Assembly (NCBI GenBank): GCA_035297145.1
Contig: DATGZN010000094.1
Location: forward strand, 248,001 to 312,000
DNA length: 64,000 nt
From: QHXW01 sp035297145
GTDB lineage: Bacteria > Acidobacteriota > Terriglobia > Bryobacterales > Bryobacteraceae
Reading direction: 5' to 3'
How positions within the stretch are numbered: the stretch's first letter is position 1; every line of letters starts with the position of its first letter. Shown here in pieces: positions 44,388 through 53,412 of this stretch. Under the pieces are notes generated by a model that was given only the letters and a program-made list of their open reading frames with translations, searched no databases and was not told the DNA's origin. A program made the position numbers and the translations under genes.

Positions 44388-47300
44388 ATGGGACGCATAC
44401 TTCTCTTCGTGGCAATGTCCACTGCGATGTTGGCCCAATCGATCTCGATCACTGCGCCAACTGCCAACCAGGTGCTCACCGGCTTCAGTGGGTTTTCATT
44501 TGCCGTATCGGTTTCCTCACTGCCGGCAGCGGCGCGCGTGTGCTACACGGTCGACGCCTATCCCGCGCAGACCACACCATGCAGTTTGACGCCGGGATGG
44601 TCGGTTCCCTGGAATAGCTTCAACGTTCTGAACGGCGCTCATCAGGTGGTTGCGACCGCCTTTGACATTTTGGGAAATACGCTCGCGACATCCAGCCCGG
44701 TAGCCTTCACGACAGCCAACACGTGGCCTGCCCCTTATGCTCCGGGCATGACGGTGGCCACCGGAACGCCGCTCACTTCCAATTGGTCGGGATTCGTTTC
44801 GATCACCCCGACAATCTCCGGTTCTGGATCGGGTGACTCCAAAACCTTTAACTACTGGATCGACGGCGTGTATCAGACAAGCGTAAGCACGTCATCCGCC
44901 AGTCAGGCGTTCTCTGTAAATACGACGCGATTCCCCAACGGCCCTCATATTGTTGCGGTAACGATGTCGGTCAGTAACGCGGACGGAACCTGCTACTCGA
45001 ATGGACCGTGCCAGAACATGGCGGCGGAATGGTCGCGGACGGTCACATTTGCGAATTCCTCTTCGCCGATGGAACTTCGAGCAGACGCGCGGGAGGTATT
45101 TCTCCAGCCTACGCAAACTCACCAGATTGTTGGAACTCTGGTGAACGACGACGGAACGACGAGCAATCCAACGCTTTACTACTACTCCGCGAACACAAGC
45201 GTTTGCACGGTTAGTTCGAGCGGCCTCGTCACCGCCGTAGCGAATGGCGCCTGCCAGGTCTCCGTGATGGCCTCGCAAGTAACAGGTACGGACCTTCAGA
45301 TCACAGGTACGGGAACCAATCCTACGTTCGTAGTCGCGCTATCCAACGCGCATCCATTCTCCTATGACACTGGGCAATTGTTTGAGGTTACAGGAGGATC
45401 TGGGTGGACGCCGGGGCCATATCTTCTCAAGAACTGGAACTTCAACAGCGGAGCCACCCCCAGCCTGACGCTTTTCGGATCGCCTGCGGCTAATGGTGCG
45501 ACCGGCGGAAGCTTTGCTACTGGCTCGACTCGGGTTATTTGGTTCTATGTCTGGACCGATAATGTGATGCCGCACTTCGGTCTTGATGGAAGCGTCCTAT
45601 CGTCCTTCAACGCCAGCAAGTCGTATTTCATGGGAGGGTCATTTTCTTCTGGGGCAACTCTCGCGAACGACGTTCCTTATAGCCCAGGTGTGGTTGCGGA
45701 CATGGCTTCCGGTGGCTACAACGTTATTGAAACCGGCATGGACTCCTCGGGGCTGGACGTGACCGGAGCAAGCGGGCAAACGAGCTTCCAAAGCAGCCAG
45801 GCCGCTTACGTAGCACAGTATCAGGGACTTGTTGCCGGGACGAAACTCCGGTTCTCTCTCACTGGCGACAACTTCCTGAACGACCTACAAAACTTTTGGT
45901 ATTACGTTTCCGGCACCACCTCCACGTGGTCTCCGACTGGGCTTCATACTCTGTTCTCATCATGGGCCGGGCAATCTAACCCTGCCATTTGGGCTTCCAT
46001 GAAGGATGAGGTTCAGGGCACTTACCAAGTCAAACCACTGCAAGGTCCAATCATATTTAATGGAGGCATACAGAGCGGTTTGACTTCCATTGTGGCGAGC
46101 GGCGGTACTTGCACAGCCAACTGGACGGGTTGGTCGTTCAATGGGGTGAACCGTTTTATTATCCGTAACGCCACCACGAGCGGATTCAATTCGGCGGCAG
46201 GTACGACGTACACAGCCACGAAGGTGGATGCCAATACCTATACTTTCTCATGCCCGTCTGTCGCCAACGGCACCTACAACTCCAGTACCGACGCGACCCT
46301 TGCCATAGAGCCTCTGGCCATCGCTTGGTATAACGGCAACACCGATTATCTGCATTACAATGCCTTCGCCCAGCTACGCACGATACGCGCCGGGGCGGGG
46401 AATCTCCCCATGAGCTTCCCGAATGCGGCAGGTACCACGCTTCAAAGCGTCACCAATTGGAGCGGGAACGGCACGCAGTCCATTGGAGGCGTTGCCCAAG
46501 TGGCCGATGTCAACGACCTCTATTGGACCCACATCGGCCCGGAAGCGTATCTCGCATCGTGGTCCTCGACCAACAACATCATCAGCGAACAGGGCGACAA
46601 CCAGATTCGGCCGGAATACGGATCGTTCAATCCGGACAATCCGACCCTCATTCAGACTCAGGGCGTCGTCTCAAACTACGGCTTCGAGGGTTACTCGGTC
46701 GCGGTCTCGTCGTGTTCCGGGAACACGATTACTACGGCGAGCGCCCATAACCTGAAGACGGTACTGCCTGGCATTACACGTTTGTGGGTTACAGGGAACG
46801 CCGGCTGCAATGGCAACTACTACGTGCTCTCGATCCCCGACGGCACGCATTTAACCGTGGCTCTGGCTACGCCCACCTTTAGTCTTTCTGGCACAGGCGG
46901 CACGCTCACCTTTTCCAACGACTCCTACACCAAAACGATCAACACGATTTCCACGACAGCTGGGCTAAACGGCTGTTCGGGGAGCGGCGGGACGCCAGCC
47001 GGAGGGGTGTTATGCGGCCCATCGTTTTCCTATACCGGCGCGGTGGACCCGCTGGTGAATACCCATATCGGCCAGCAATTCACCGTTTCCGGCAACTCGC
47101 AGGCGAATTTCAACTCCAACACCTTTGTGTATGATTCCGAAAATGTCAGCGTGGCTACTACCGGGGACAACTATTTCCGTCAGATTCCATCGTTAAGCGG
47201 CTCTGGTGGGACGGTAACTATCGTTGCGGACAACTTCTACGTGAGAGGGCGGAACGGCGAGGAGCAGAATGATAACCAGATAGGCTGGAATTTCTCAACG

Positions 47301-48071
47301 GTCATTGAAGCGGCGATGTTGCGGGCGGCGGGCACGCGACTGTACAAAGACACGTCATCCTTTTCCGCTTGGTCATCCAGTTATGGATTTGGCGGCCAGT
47401 GGGGCTTGAACCGCATCTTTCAGGACACATCGGCGCAGAGCGTGCAGCTTTTTTCAAACCCGCATTGGGAAAACTACAATTCGGTTCCTTCTTGGCATTC
47501 AACTTCGCTGGCCAATATGCTCATACAACGTTTGGGGAAGTATTACCTGCAACCGGCTTTGAACTCTCCGGACTACGGGCCGGCATTCGAGGCCTGCGCT
47601 CACGGCGGCAGCTACGGCAACATGCTGATGGTCTCAAACTTCACCGACGGGCCGCAGGTGCGGACCATCAATCTCACGCCCTACCTCGAAGCCGGACAGC
47701 AAATCGTGAAGATGTACGTCAATCCGCTGGGGATGTGGACGGTTACTTCATTGAACGCCGGAACCTCCAGCGACACCGTCACGTTCGATGCAAATGGCGT
47801 GGTTGTGTATCTGTTCCCTGTTGCCTATGCCAGTGAACTAGAGGTTCCAATTATAGGGGTCAGCCTGGCTGATGTAAGCGGCGCTACCAAGCTTAGCGTG
47901 CGTTTCGGCTACGACCGCTACCTGCTGGACTCCTCCGCGAATATGTTCGGGTGTGCGAGCGTTCCTTGTAGCTTGCCTGCCGACCGCAACATCGGCGCCA
48001 TTTACTACCGAGTGATTTTTACGGATAATACCAACAAGGTCCTGGCTACTTCGGACGTGCAGACTATGTGA
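44388..48071 (+). CDS. Very large secreted protein with bacterial Ig-like domains
   Basis: 1227 residues from ATG 44388, which gives a clean signal peptide (MGRILLFVAMSTAMLAQ); an upstream extension to 44280 is basic and unlikely. Residues about 18-115 and 120-225 look like Ig-like beta-sandwiches (ISITAPTANQVLTG; FVSITPTISGSGSG). About 226-300 is a BIG2-like domain ending SSGLVTAVANGACQVSVMAS. The middle (about 380-800) is rich in Trp, Tyr and Gly with GGYNVIETGMDSSGLDVTG and may be a glycoside-hydrolase-like barrel, but I cannot confirm catalytic residues. Two later segments (about 790-850 and 880-940) share a VSGNxxxNxNxY-type beta motif. Likely a surface or secreted enzyme or adhesin; function unknown. 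Confidence 0.75.
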   Translation: MGRILLFVAMSTAMLAQSISITAPTANQVLTGFSGFSFAVSVSSLPAAARVCYTVDAYPAQTTPCSLTPGWSVPWNSFNVLNGAHQVVATAFDILGNTLATSSPVAFTTANTWPAPYAPGMTVATGTPLTSNWSGFVSITPTISGSGSGDSKTFNYWIDGVYQTSVSTSSASQAFSVNTTRFPNGPHIVAVTMSVSNADGTCYSNGPCQNMAAEWSRTVTFANSSSPMELRADAREVFLQPTQTHQIVGTLVNDDGTTSNPTLYYYSANTSVCTVSSSGLVTAVANGACQVSVMASQVTGTDLQITGTGTNPTFVVALSNAHPFSYDTGQLFEVTGGSGWTPGPYLLKNWNFNSGATPSLTLFGSPAANGATGGSFATGSTRVIWFYVWTDNVMPHFGLDGSVLSSFNASKSYFMGGSFSSGATLANDVPYSPGVVADMASGGYNVIETGMDSSGLDVTGASGQTSFQSSQAAYVAQYQGLVAGTKLRFSLTGDNFLNDLQNFWYYVSGTTSTWSPTGLHTLFSSWAGQSNPAIWASMKDEVQGTYQVKPLQGPIIFNGGIQSGLTSIVASGGTCTANWTGWSFNGVNRFIIRNATTSGFNSAAGTTYTATKVDANTYTFSCPSVANGTYNSSTDATLAIEPLAIAWYNGNTDYLHYNAFAQLRTIRAGAGNLPMSFPNAAGTTLQSVTNWSGNGTQSIGGVAQVADVNDLYWTHIGPEAYLASWSSTNNIISEQGDNQIRPEYGSFNPDNPTLIQTQGVVSNYGFEGYSVAVSSCSGNTITTASAHNLKTVLPGITRLWVTGNAGCNGNYYVLSIPDGTHLTVALATPTFSLSGTGGTLTFSNDSYTKTINTISTTAGLNGCSGSGGTPAGGVLCGPSFSYTGAVDPLVNTHIGQQFTVSGNSQANFNSNTFVYDSENVSVATTGDNYFRQIPSLSGSGGTVTIVADNFYVRGRNGEEQNDNQIGWNFSTVIEAAMLRAAGTRLYKDTSSFSAWSSSYGFGGQWGLNRIFQDTSAQSVQLFSNPHWENYNSVPSWHSTSLANMLIQRLGKYYLQPALNSPDYGPAFEACAHGGSYGNMLMVSNFTDGPQVRTINLTPYLEAGQQIVKMYVNPLGMWTVTSLNAGTSSDTVTFDANGVVVYLFPVAYASELEVPIIGVSLADVSGATKLSVRFGYDRYLLDSSANMFGCASVPCSLPADRNIGAIYYRVIFTDNTNKVLATSDVQTM

Positions 48072-48170
48072 GTGGCCGGGTCCTCCCGCGTCAGCTTCGC
48101 GCCAACAGCCAATCCCTCCGCAATCTCGCATCACACCACGAAATTCGCAGCTCCGAAGTGATAAAGGCAT

Positions 48171-48944
48171 CTATGCTGATGCTGGTTTGGTGGCGACAAT
48201 GATGCCACTTGAAGAATTCCCGCGGACTCGGGTGTTGAAGCCTGCCGCACGCAAGCGATCCGCTAGTTCGCTCGGGATTTGAGAGCGGTTGAAGACGTGA
48301 TACTCCATTTCAACGTGGCTGATGCGAGAAAAGACCCGCATATCGCGCAGGATGTCCCATTCGGCACCTTCACAGTCCATCTTTAGAAAGTCGACGTGTT
48401 TGATACTGTTCGCGTCGAGGAACCTTTCGAGGGTCTGGGTATGGACCATTTCGGCAGCCGTCCCGGGCTCCCGCCAGTGCAAACTACTCGTTACGCCATT
48501 CGTGGACATCTCTGCCTCGCCGTTTTCGCCCGATATAGCCAACCGGACAGGCCGCACATTTGAGACACGGTTGAGATCGCAGTTCTGGATCAGCATTTCG
48601 CAGTTCGACTGAACTGGCTCTATCGCGTAAACCAGATTCGCCGTGCGCGCCGCCCGCAACGTGAAGGCCCCTATATTTGCGCCGACATCGAGCACGATTG
48701 CCCCCGGTGCTGGCTGTGAATACGCTCGGAGTATGTTCACTTCTGTGATGCTTGCCCGGTCAGAGGAGCGAGGCCGGATCGAGAACACAAGGCCGTTGCG
48801 GAACTTCAGCAGCCCGTTCCTGCGTTGGAATCTACTGACGAAGAAATAGACCCAGTTAGAGATCACGAACGGTGCCAGCACGGCGATCCTTAAAGAATTG
48901 ATCGCGCGTGAATAGAGCACTCTGAGCTTCCACATCCGACGCAC
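48171..48944 (-). CDS. FkbM-family methyltransferase
   Basis: 257 residues. The SAM loop is VLDVGANIGAFTLRAA (about 83-98), followed by AIEPVQSNCEMLIQN. The FkbM hallmark DFLKMDCEGAEWDIL is at about 184-198. The N-terminus has a hydrophobic stretch (SLRIAVLAPFVISNWVYFFV) that may anchor it to the membrane. GTG 48944 has GGTGGG seven bases upstream; ATG 48935 is the alternative. FkbM proteins O-methylate sugars or other hydroxyls. It is separated from the next glycosyltransferase gene by about 200 bp with no recognisable content, so it may be transcribed alone. Convergent with the large secreted protein gene. Confidence 0.88.
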   Translation of the reverse strand: MRRMWKLRVLYSRAINSLRIAVLAPFVISNWVYFFVSRFQRRNGLLKFRNGLVFSIRPRSSDRASITEVNILRAYSQPAPGAIVLDVGANIGAFTLRAARTANLVYAIEPVQSNCEMLIQNCDLNRVSNVRPVRLAISGENGEAEMSTNGVTSSLHWREPGTAAEMVHTQTLERFLDANSIKHVDFLKMDCEGAEWDILRDMRVFSRISHVEMEYHVFNRSQIPSELADRLRAAGFNTRVRGNSSSGIIVATKPASA

Positions 48945-49153
48945 TAGTTTCCCACCCTTAGCCGGAATTCCGCAAAATGCTCTCGTGGCGGGTCACCGAT
49001 GGTCGTGTCCCTGCCTGTATAGGCTCCGGCTATCTTCAGGTAGATGCGGAGGTCAAGCACCGTATTCAGTGGTACCAGGAATTCTCATACCTCTGGCGCT
49101 GGCAGCGGTCTTCATCGAACGCGGGCGGCGCCGGAAGGTGATGTGGTTTCCGT

Positions 49154-50344
49154 TCAGAGGGGCTGGTGTTGCATGACGTCGCCATACAGGGCCAACGTGC
49201 GGGAGGTCATCACTTCCAGGCTGAACTCCTGCCGGGCTCGGAGGCGAGCCGCCCGGCCCAGCGACTGTCCCAAGTTTGGGTTGTCGAGCAGGCGATTGAT
49301 CGCGGCGGCGAGCGCATGGGAATCGGCGGGAGGCACGGTCAGGCCGGTTTGCTCGTGGAGCGAAACGAACGGAACGCCCGAGTCCAGAAGGGTGTTCACG
49401 ACCGGAAGTCCGGCAGCCATGGCCTCCACCTGAACGATGCCGAACGCCTCGCTTCTCAGCACCGAAGGGAGAACGAAGACTTTGGCGGCATGGTGGCACG
49501 CTACCAGCTTGTCATGATCAATGTTTCCCAGGAAATGTACCCGGTCCGCCACGCCTAACTGCGACGCCAAAGCGCTCAGACTGCCGTGGAGGGGACCTTT
49601 TCCGACGATGACGAGGTTTCCTTGGACATGGATCATCGCCCGAACCAGGTGCTCGAAGCCCTTGTAAGAAACCAACCGCCCCACGCTGACAATGAGCCGC
49701 TCCCCGTATTGCCGGCGAACGGCGGAAACAGCATCCGGGTCGCAGCGGTCAAAGTCCTCGATACGGACTCCCAGGGGTATCACGTGGCAGCGTTCCTTAT
49801 GGCGAGCCAGAACCGAAGATGTTTCCAAATAGTTCGGGGAAGTCGTGATAATGGCGGCGCTGCGGCGCAGGGCGGCGTGCAAAAAAGGCTCGAATGCGGC
49901 GCCGAGGAATCTTTGGCGGATGGTATCGCTGTGGTATGTGGACACCAAACGTCCGCGATGACCGCTGGCAAGATAGGCGAGAACGGCCACGGGGTTCGGC
50001 AGGTGGAGATGAACGATATCGCCGCGGAAGGCGCGAAGCCTGGGAATAATTCCGGGGCACAGCGGGCTGGATGCGACCGTGAGCCAGGTAGCCATGCGCG
50101 AGACAGGAACACCATCCAAGATCTCTTGGACGCCGCGGTGATCCTCGTTAGCGACAATCACTTCCACATCCAGTGATTTCCGCAGCTCCGTACAGAGCCC
50201 TCGCAGATGAGTTTCGATTCCTCCCATATGGGGCGGATAGAATTTTCCAACATGCAAAACTCGAGGGCCTTTATGACTCCCGTTGAGTGCTAATCCGTTG
50301 ATGTTCACAGTTGGTGAAGTCACGATTGAGGTAGACAGAGACAT
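49154..50344 (-). CDS. GT4 glycosyltransferase
   Basis: 396 residues from ATG 50344; a TTG at 50386 is less likely. GT-B fold, family 4: the N-terminal domain begins RVLHVGKFYPPHMGGIETHL (UDP/GDP-sugar acceptor side). HLHLPNPVAVLAYL and STYHSDT follow; the C-terminal domain has VSVGRLVSYKGFEHLVRAM and the retaining-transferase EX7E motif in SEAFGIVQVEAMAAGLPVV. A soluble, membrane-associated enzyme adding one sugar to a lipid-linked glycan is expected; sugar and linkage are unknown. Downstream end of the leftward polysaccharide gene set. Confidence 0.9.
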   Translation of the reverse strand: MSLSTSIVTSPTVNINGLALNGSHKGPRVLHVGKFYPPHMGGIETHLRGLCTELRKSLDVEVIVANEDHRGVQEILDGVPVSRMATWLTVASSPLCPGIIPRLRAFRGDIVHLHLPNPVAVLAYLASGHRGRLVSTYHSDTIRQRFLGAAFEPFLHAALRRSAAIITTSPNYLETSSVLARHKERCHVIPLGVRIEDFDRCDPDAVSAVRRQYGERLIVSVGRLVSYKGFEHLVRAMIHVQGNLVIVGKGPLHGSLSALASQLGVADRVHFLGNIDHDKLVACHHAAKVFVLPSVLRSEAFGIVQVEAMAAGLPVVNTLLDSGVPFVSLHEQTGLTVPPADSHALAAAINRLLDNPNLGQSLGRAARLRARQEFSLEVMTSRTLALYGDVMQHQPL

Positions 50345-50511
50345 GATATGGGGGCCAGTGAATTTCCGGGGATTACATCCAGTCAACGCGATGGATCACT
50401 AGTGCGAGAACCTGTATCCAATAGCATGAATAGCGAATGTGACTCAAGAAAGTAAGTAGTCGAAGGTTAACAGGGAAAAGAATGTTGTGCCCCGATGGCG
50501 GACTTTGCGGC

Positions 50512-51657
50512 TCACGAAAGCGGTTGGCTTCCCAGCCAGCGATAGTACTGGCGATACTGTTCCGCGATGGTAACTGTGGAATACTGCGCGGCGCGGGATA
50601 AACCGCAACGCCGCAACGCCTCGCACTCCTCGGGCCGCTCCAAGAGTTGGGTGATGGCTTGCGCCCACCCAGCGACATCCGCTTCCGGGACTATCCGGCC
50701 GGCGGATCCGATTACGTGCGGAATCTCGCCCGAGTCACTCCCGATCACAGGCACGCCGCACGCAAATGCCTCGATGAGCATTCTGCCAAACTGTTCTCTC
50801 CAGTTCTTCATGGTCTGGCTGGGCGCGACCATAAGATCCATGGAGCCGAGGTATCGGGGGACTTCGGCATGCTTGGCCAGCTTGATTTTGACGCGGCCGG
50901 CCCACCCTTGCTTTTCCGCCCACGCCTGGATTTTGTCCTGATATTCTCCGCTTCCAAGGAGGAGCAGGCTCCAGGGGCGGGATCCGCCGATCTGATCGAT
51001 GGCTTGCATGAGAACATCCAGTCCTTTGGCTTGGGTGAGCCTTCCGACGAAACCAATGATGGGGGCTTCGAGGCCCAGTTCCCGCCGCACGTCCGCCCGC
51101 TCGGACGGTGACAAAGGGCGGAACTGGCTGAGGTCCACGGCCAGATTGAGAACGCGGCCTTTCTCCTCTGGAAAGCCCTTCTTGACCATGGCTTCGAAAA
51201 CCAGACCGGCGCCCGCGATCCATCCCTGGGCGCGCGATAATACGCTGCGTTCGAAGTATCCGAACGGAGGCGGATAGGACTTGACGTAACTTTGCGCAGT
51301 GCGAAAACAGAATCGGGCGGAGCTGCGCTTCATGGCACGGGCGATTTGATATCCGGCCAGAACGTAGGGTTCTTCCCACGCATGCACGAGGTCAAATTGG
51401 TGGTCTCGCAGAAGCGCGCGCAAGGCCTGGCCATCGTAGCGGAATATATGGACAAAGCGGCTGAGTGTGGTGCCCAAGGGAATGAGGCGCAGCGGCGATC
51501 CCGGTGGCTCCGGCTCCAGCCGAATAGGCCGCAAGTCGCCGTGAAAATAGCTTGGTGCGGCCACGGTCACCTCGAACTCCGCATTGTGGGCTACTTCGCG
51601 AACAATCCCGCGATTGAGCGCGACGCAGTAGGAATGGCCGATGGTGAGGATGCGCAT
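50512..51657 (-). CDS. GT4 glycosyltransferase
   Basis: 381 residues. I place the start at ATG 51657 (MRILTIGHSYCVALNRGIV), eight bases after the upstream FkbM stop; the longer open frame to 51756 would read antisense-like Cys/Arg-rich sequence inside that gene. Domain features: HAWEEPYVLAGYQIARA, IGFVGRLTQAKGLDVLMQAI, VAPSQTMKNWREQFGRMLIE with the EX7E-type pair, and FACGVPVIGSDSGEIPHVIG. An inverting or retaining outcome cannot be read directly, but GT4 enzymes are retaining. Part of the tightly packed operon 50512-64000. Confidence 0.9.
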   Translation of the reverse strand: MRILTIGHSYCVALNRGIVREVAHNAEFEVTVAAPSYFHGDLRPIRLEPEPPGSPLRLIPLGTTLSRFVHIFRYDGQALRALLRDHQFDLVHAWEEPYVLAGYQIARAMKRSSARFCFRTAQSYVKSYPPPFGYFERSVLSRAQGWIAGAGLVFEAMVKKGFPEEKGRVLNLAVDLSQFRPLSPSERADVRRELGLEAPIIGFVGRLTQAKGLDVLMQAIDQIGGSRPWSLLLLGSGEYQDKIQAWAEKQGWAGRVKIKLAKHAEVPRYLGSMDLMVAPSQTMKNWREQFGRMLIEAFACGVPVIGSDSGEIPHVIGSAGRIVPEADVAGWAQAITQLLERPEECEALRRCGLSRAAQYSTVTIAEQYRQYYRWLGSQPLS

Positions 51658-51665
51658 CCCGCGGC

Positions 51666-52553
51666 TCAGGCAGCAGCAAATCCTTTCGAAAGTCCGGTCA
51701 CGGCCTCGATCAAAGCCGGCCGCTCCGCCGGGGCAGCGATAATATTGGCATCCCAAGCCACATCGCGAACCGCGACCGCGCTGCCCAGCACGCCGGCATG
51801 GTACCCCAGCTTTCTGAGGGCGGCGAGGACGATCTCATTATTGCGGTGAAGCTCGATGATGAGCAGGGGGCGGCTGGCGGCGATGGTGGCCGCCGCGCCT
51901 TCCAGCAGTTCCACCTCGGCGCCTTCGACATCGATTTTCATCAAATCCGGATACGGCAACGCGCCCGGGCCGCACAACGAATCGAGCGTGCGCACATTTA
52001 CGGTGATGGTTCCGGAAGAACGGTCGGGAATCTTGCCGACGCTGTTGAGCATTCCCCAGGTGGGTTCGGCGGAAGTTTGGAAGGTTTCCGACCGGTTGGA
52101 GCCTCCCAGGGCATCCAGGCAGACCTGGATGTTTGAGAAGCCATTTAAACGCGAGTTATGCTCGATCTGCTGTGCGTTCTGGGGTAGCGGTTCGAAACAG
52201 ACAACCCGGCCCTTGGGACCCAAGATCCGCGCGGCAAGGATCGCGAAGAAGCCCACGTTCGCCCCGGCGTCGAAATACACCATCCCAGGCCGGAGCAAGG
52301 CCGCGAGCGCCGTCTGCACTTCCTTTTCGTGGCTCCCGAGGATAAAACCGCTATGCGAGCTGGCGACGTTGAAGCGAAGACCACGTGCCACTCCATTGAC
52401 GATGACTCCGTCACGGTCCTTGACCCAGGAGGCGCCCCACGAGCAAACGCTGCGCAAAACCGGGCTGCGCCACTGGTTGTGGGAAACGAATTCGATTACG
52501 GGCGTCGGCACGGTGCGGATGATCGCGCTGGCGATCTTATTCATCTTACCCAC
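51666..52553 (-). CDS. FkbM-family methyltransferase
   Basis: 295 residues from GTG 52553, which has GGGAGG four bases upstream; ATG 52544 is possible. SAM loop YFDAGANVGFFAILAARILG (about 93-112), CFEPLPQNAQQIEHN, and the FkbM motif DLMKIDVEGAEVELLEGA (about 204-221). It overlaps the upstream FkbM gene by 8 bp and is followed after eight bases by a GT4 gene, so all three are likely co-translated. Expected to methylate a hydroxyl on the operon's glycan. Sequence similarity to the neighbouring FkbM protein is low outside motifs, so it is not a recent duplicate. Confidence 0.9.
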   Translation of the reverse strand: MGKMNKIASAIIRTVPTPVIEFVSHNQWRSPVLRSVCSWGASWVKDRDGVIVNGVARGLRFNVASSHSGFILGSHEKEVQTALAALLRPGMVYFDAGANVGFFAILAARILGPKGRVVCFEPLPQNAQQIEHNSRLNGFSNIQVCLDALGGSNRSETFQTSAEPTWGMLNSVGKIPDRSSGTITVNVRTLDSLCGPGALPYPDLMKIDVEGAEVELLEGAAATIAASRPLLIIELHRNNEIVLAALRKLGYHAGVLGSAVAVRDVAWDANIIAAPAERPALIEAVTGLSKGFAAA

Positions 52554-53412
52554 TCATCCTCCCTGTTTTTGCGAGCGTGGCACGGCCGGCCTCGGAAGCC
52601 GCGTCGTGCGGGCGAGCCGCGATTAAGAAAAACCGGTCGCGCAACACGGCGCCACCCTCCTCGAGGGAGACGAACGCTCCATCCGGGGGAGCTACGAAGA
52701 ATTGATATCCGGGGGGAAACAGGCCCAGCAAGCGCTCGACGGACCCGCCGAACTTCTCGAGGCCTGCGCCAACGTGCGTTTCGATGAAGCAGTCCGGGCC
52801 GTGCGCCAAGGTCTTGCGGGCTCCCTGGAGCACCTCACATTCAAATCCCTCGACGTCAATGAACAGCACGTCGGGCATTCCATTTTCAGCGGCGAGATCG
52901 TCTACGGAGACGGCTTTCACCTCCATGGTTCCCCATTCTCCGGTGCCATCATCGACGTGACCGTTGCATCCACGATTAAAGGTCAGGGTTCCGGAGTGCT
53001 CCGCTCCAGCCGCGTGCAAGACGCGGCAGTTGGCAATTCCGTTAAGCTGCTGGTTCCGCTCGCCGGCCGCGCAGTTATCCGGATTGGCTTCGACGGCCAG
53101 CACAAATCCATCCGGGCCGACGGTCTTAGCCAGCATCAAGGCGACCACACATTGATGGGCGCCGATGTCGAAGACCCTTGCGCCGGCTTGCAGGCGGCTA
53201 CGCTTCAGGAACGCGATTTCCGGGAGCTCGGGCCAATCGTGGTCGTACCAACCCGCGCCCATGGGGTCGGTTAACTCGATCTCCAGGTCGTAGCCGCCAT
53301 AGTTGTGGCGGACGCGGCGGCGGCGATAGCTGGCGAGTGTGTAACGCAAGCGCCACCCGCGGAGCCGGTTCCACAGCGGTTTCGGGAGGATGGCTTTGAT
53401 CAGCGTTTTCAT
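52546..53412 (-). CDS. FkbM-family methyltransferase
   Basis: 288 residues. SAM-binding region RVFDIGAHQCVVALMLAKTVG (about 78-98; the usual second Gly is replaced by QC), LAVEANPDNCAAGERNQQLNG, and FkbM motif DVLFIDVEGFECEVLQGA (about 181-198). The loop change AHQCV in place of ANxG is the only oddity and may alter SAM binding. The basic N-terminus (WNRLRGWRLRYTLASYRRRRVRHNYGG-like) could bind membrane or lipid-linked substrate. The ATG overlaps the upstream GT4 stop as ATGA. Confidence 0.87.
   Translation of the reverse strand: MKTLIKAILPKPLWNRLRGWRLRYTLASYRRRRVRHNYGGYDLEIELTDPMGAGWYDHDWPELPEIAFLKRSRLQAGARVFDIGAHQCVVALMLAKTVGPDGFVLAVEANPDNCAAGERNQQLNGIANCRVLHAAGAEHSGTLTFNRGCNGHVDDGTGEWGTMEVKAVSVDDLAAENGMPDVLFIDVEGFECEVLQGARKTLAHGPDCFIETHVGAGLEKFGGSVERLLGLFPPGYQFFVAPPDGAFVSLEEGGAVLRDRFFLIAARPHDAASEAGRATLAKTGRMSG

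Noticed and set aside
48942..50405. ACTAGT-centred sites at 48944-48949 and 50398-50403 as further operators
   Set aside because: Only the six central bases agree, and a 6-mer of this composition is expected several times in 64 kb by chance.
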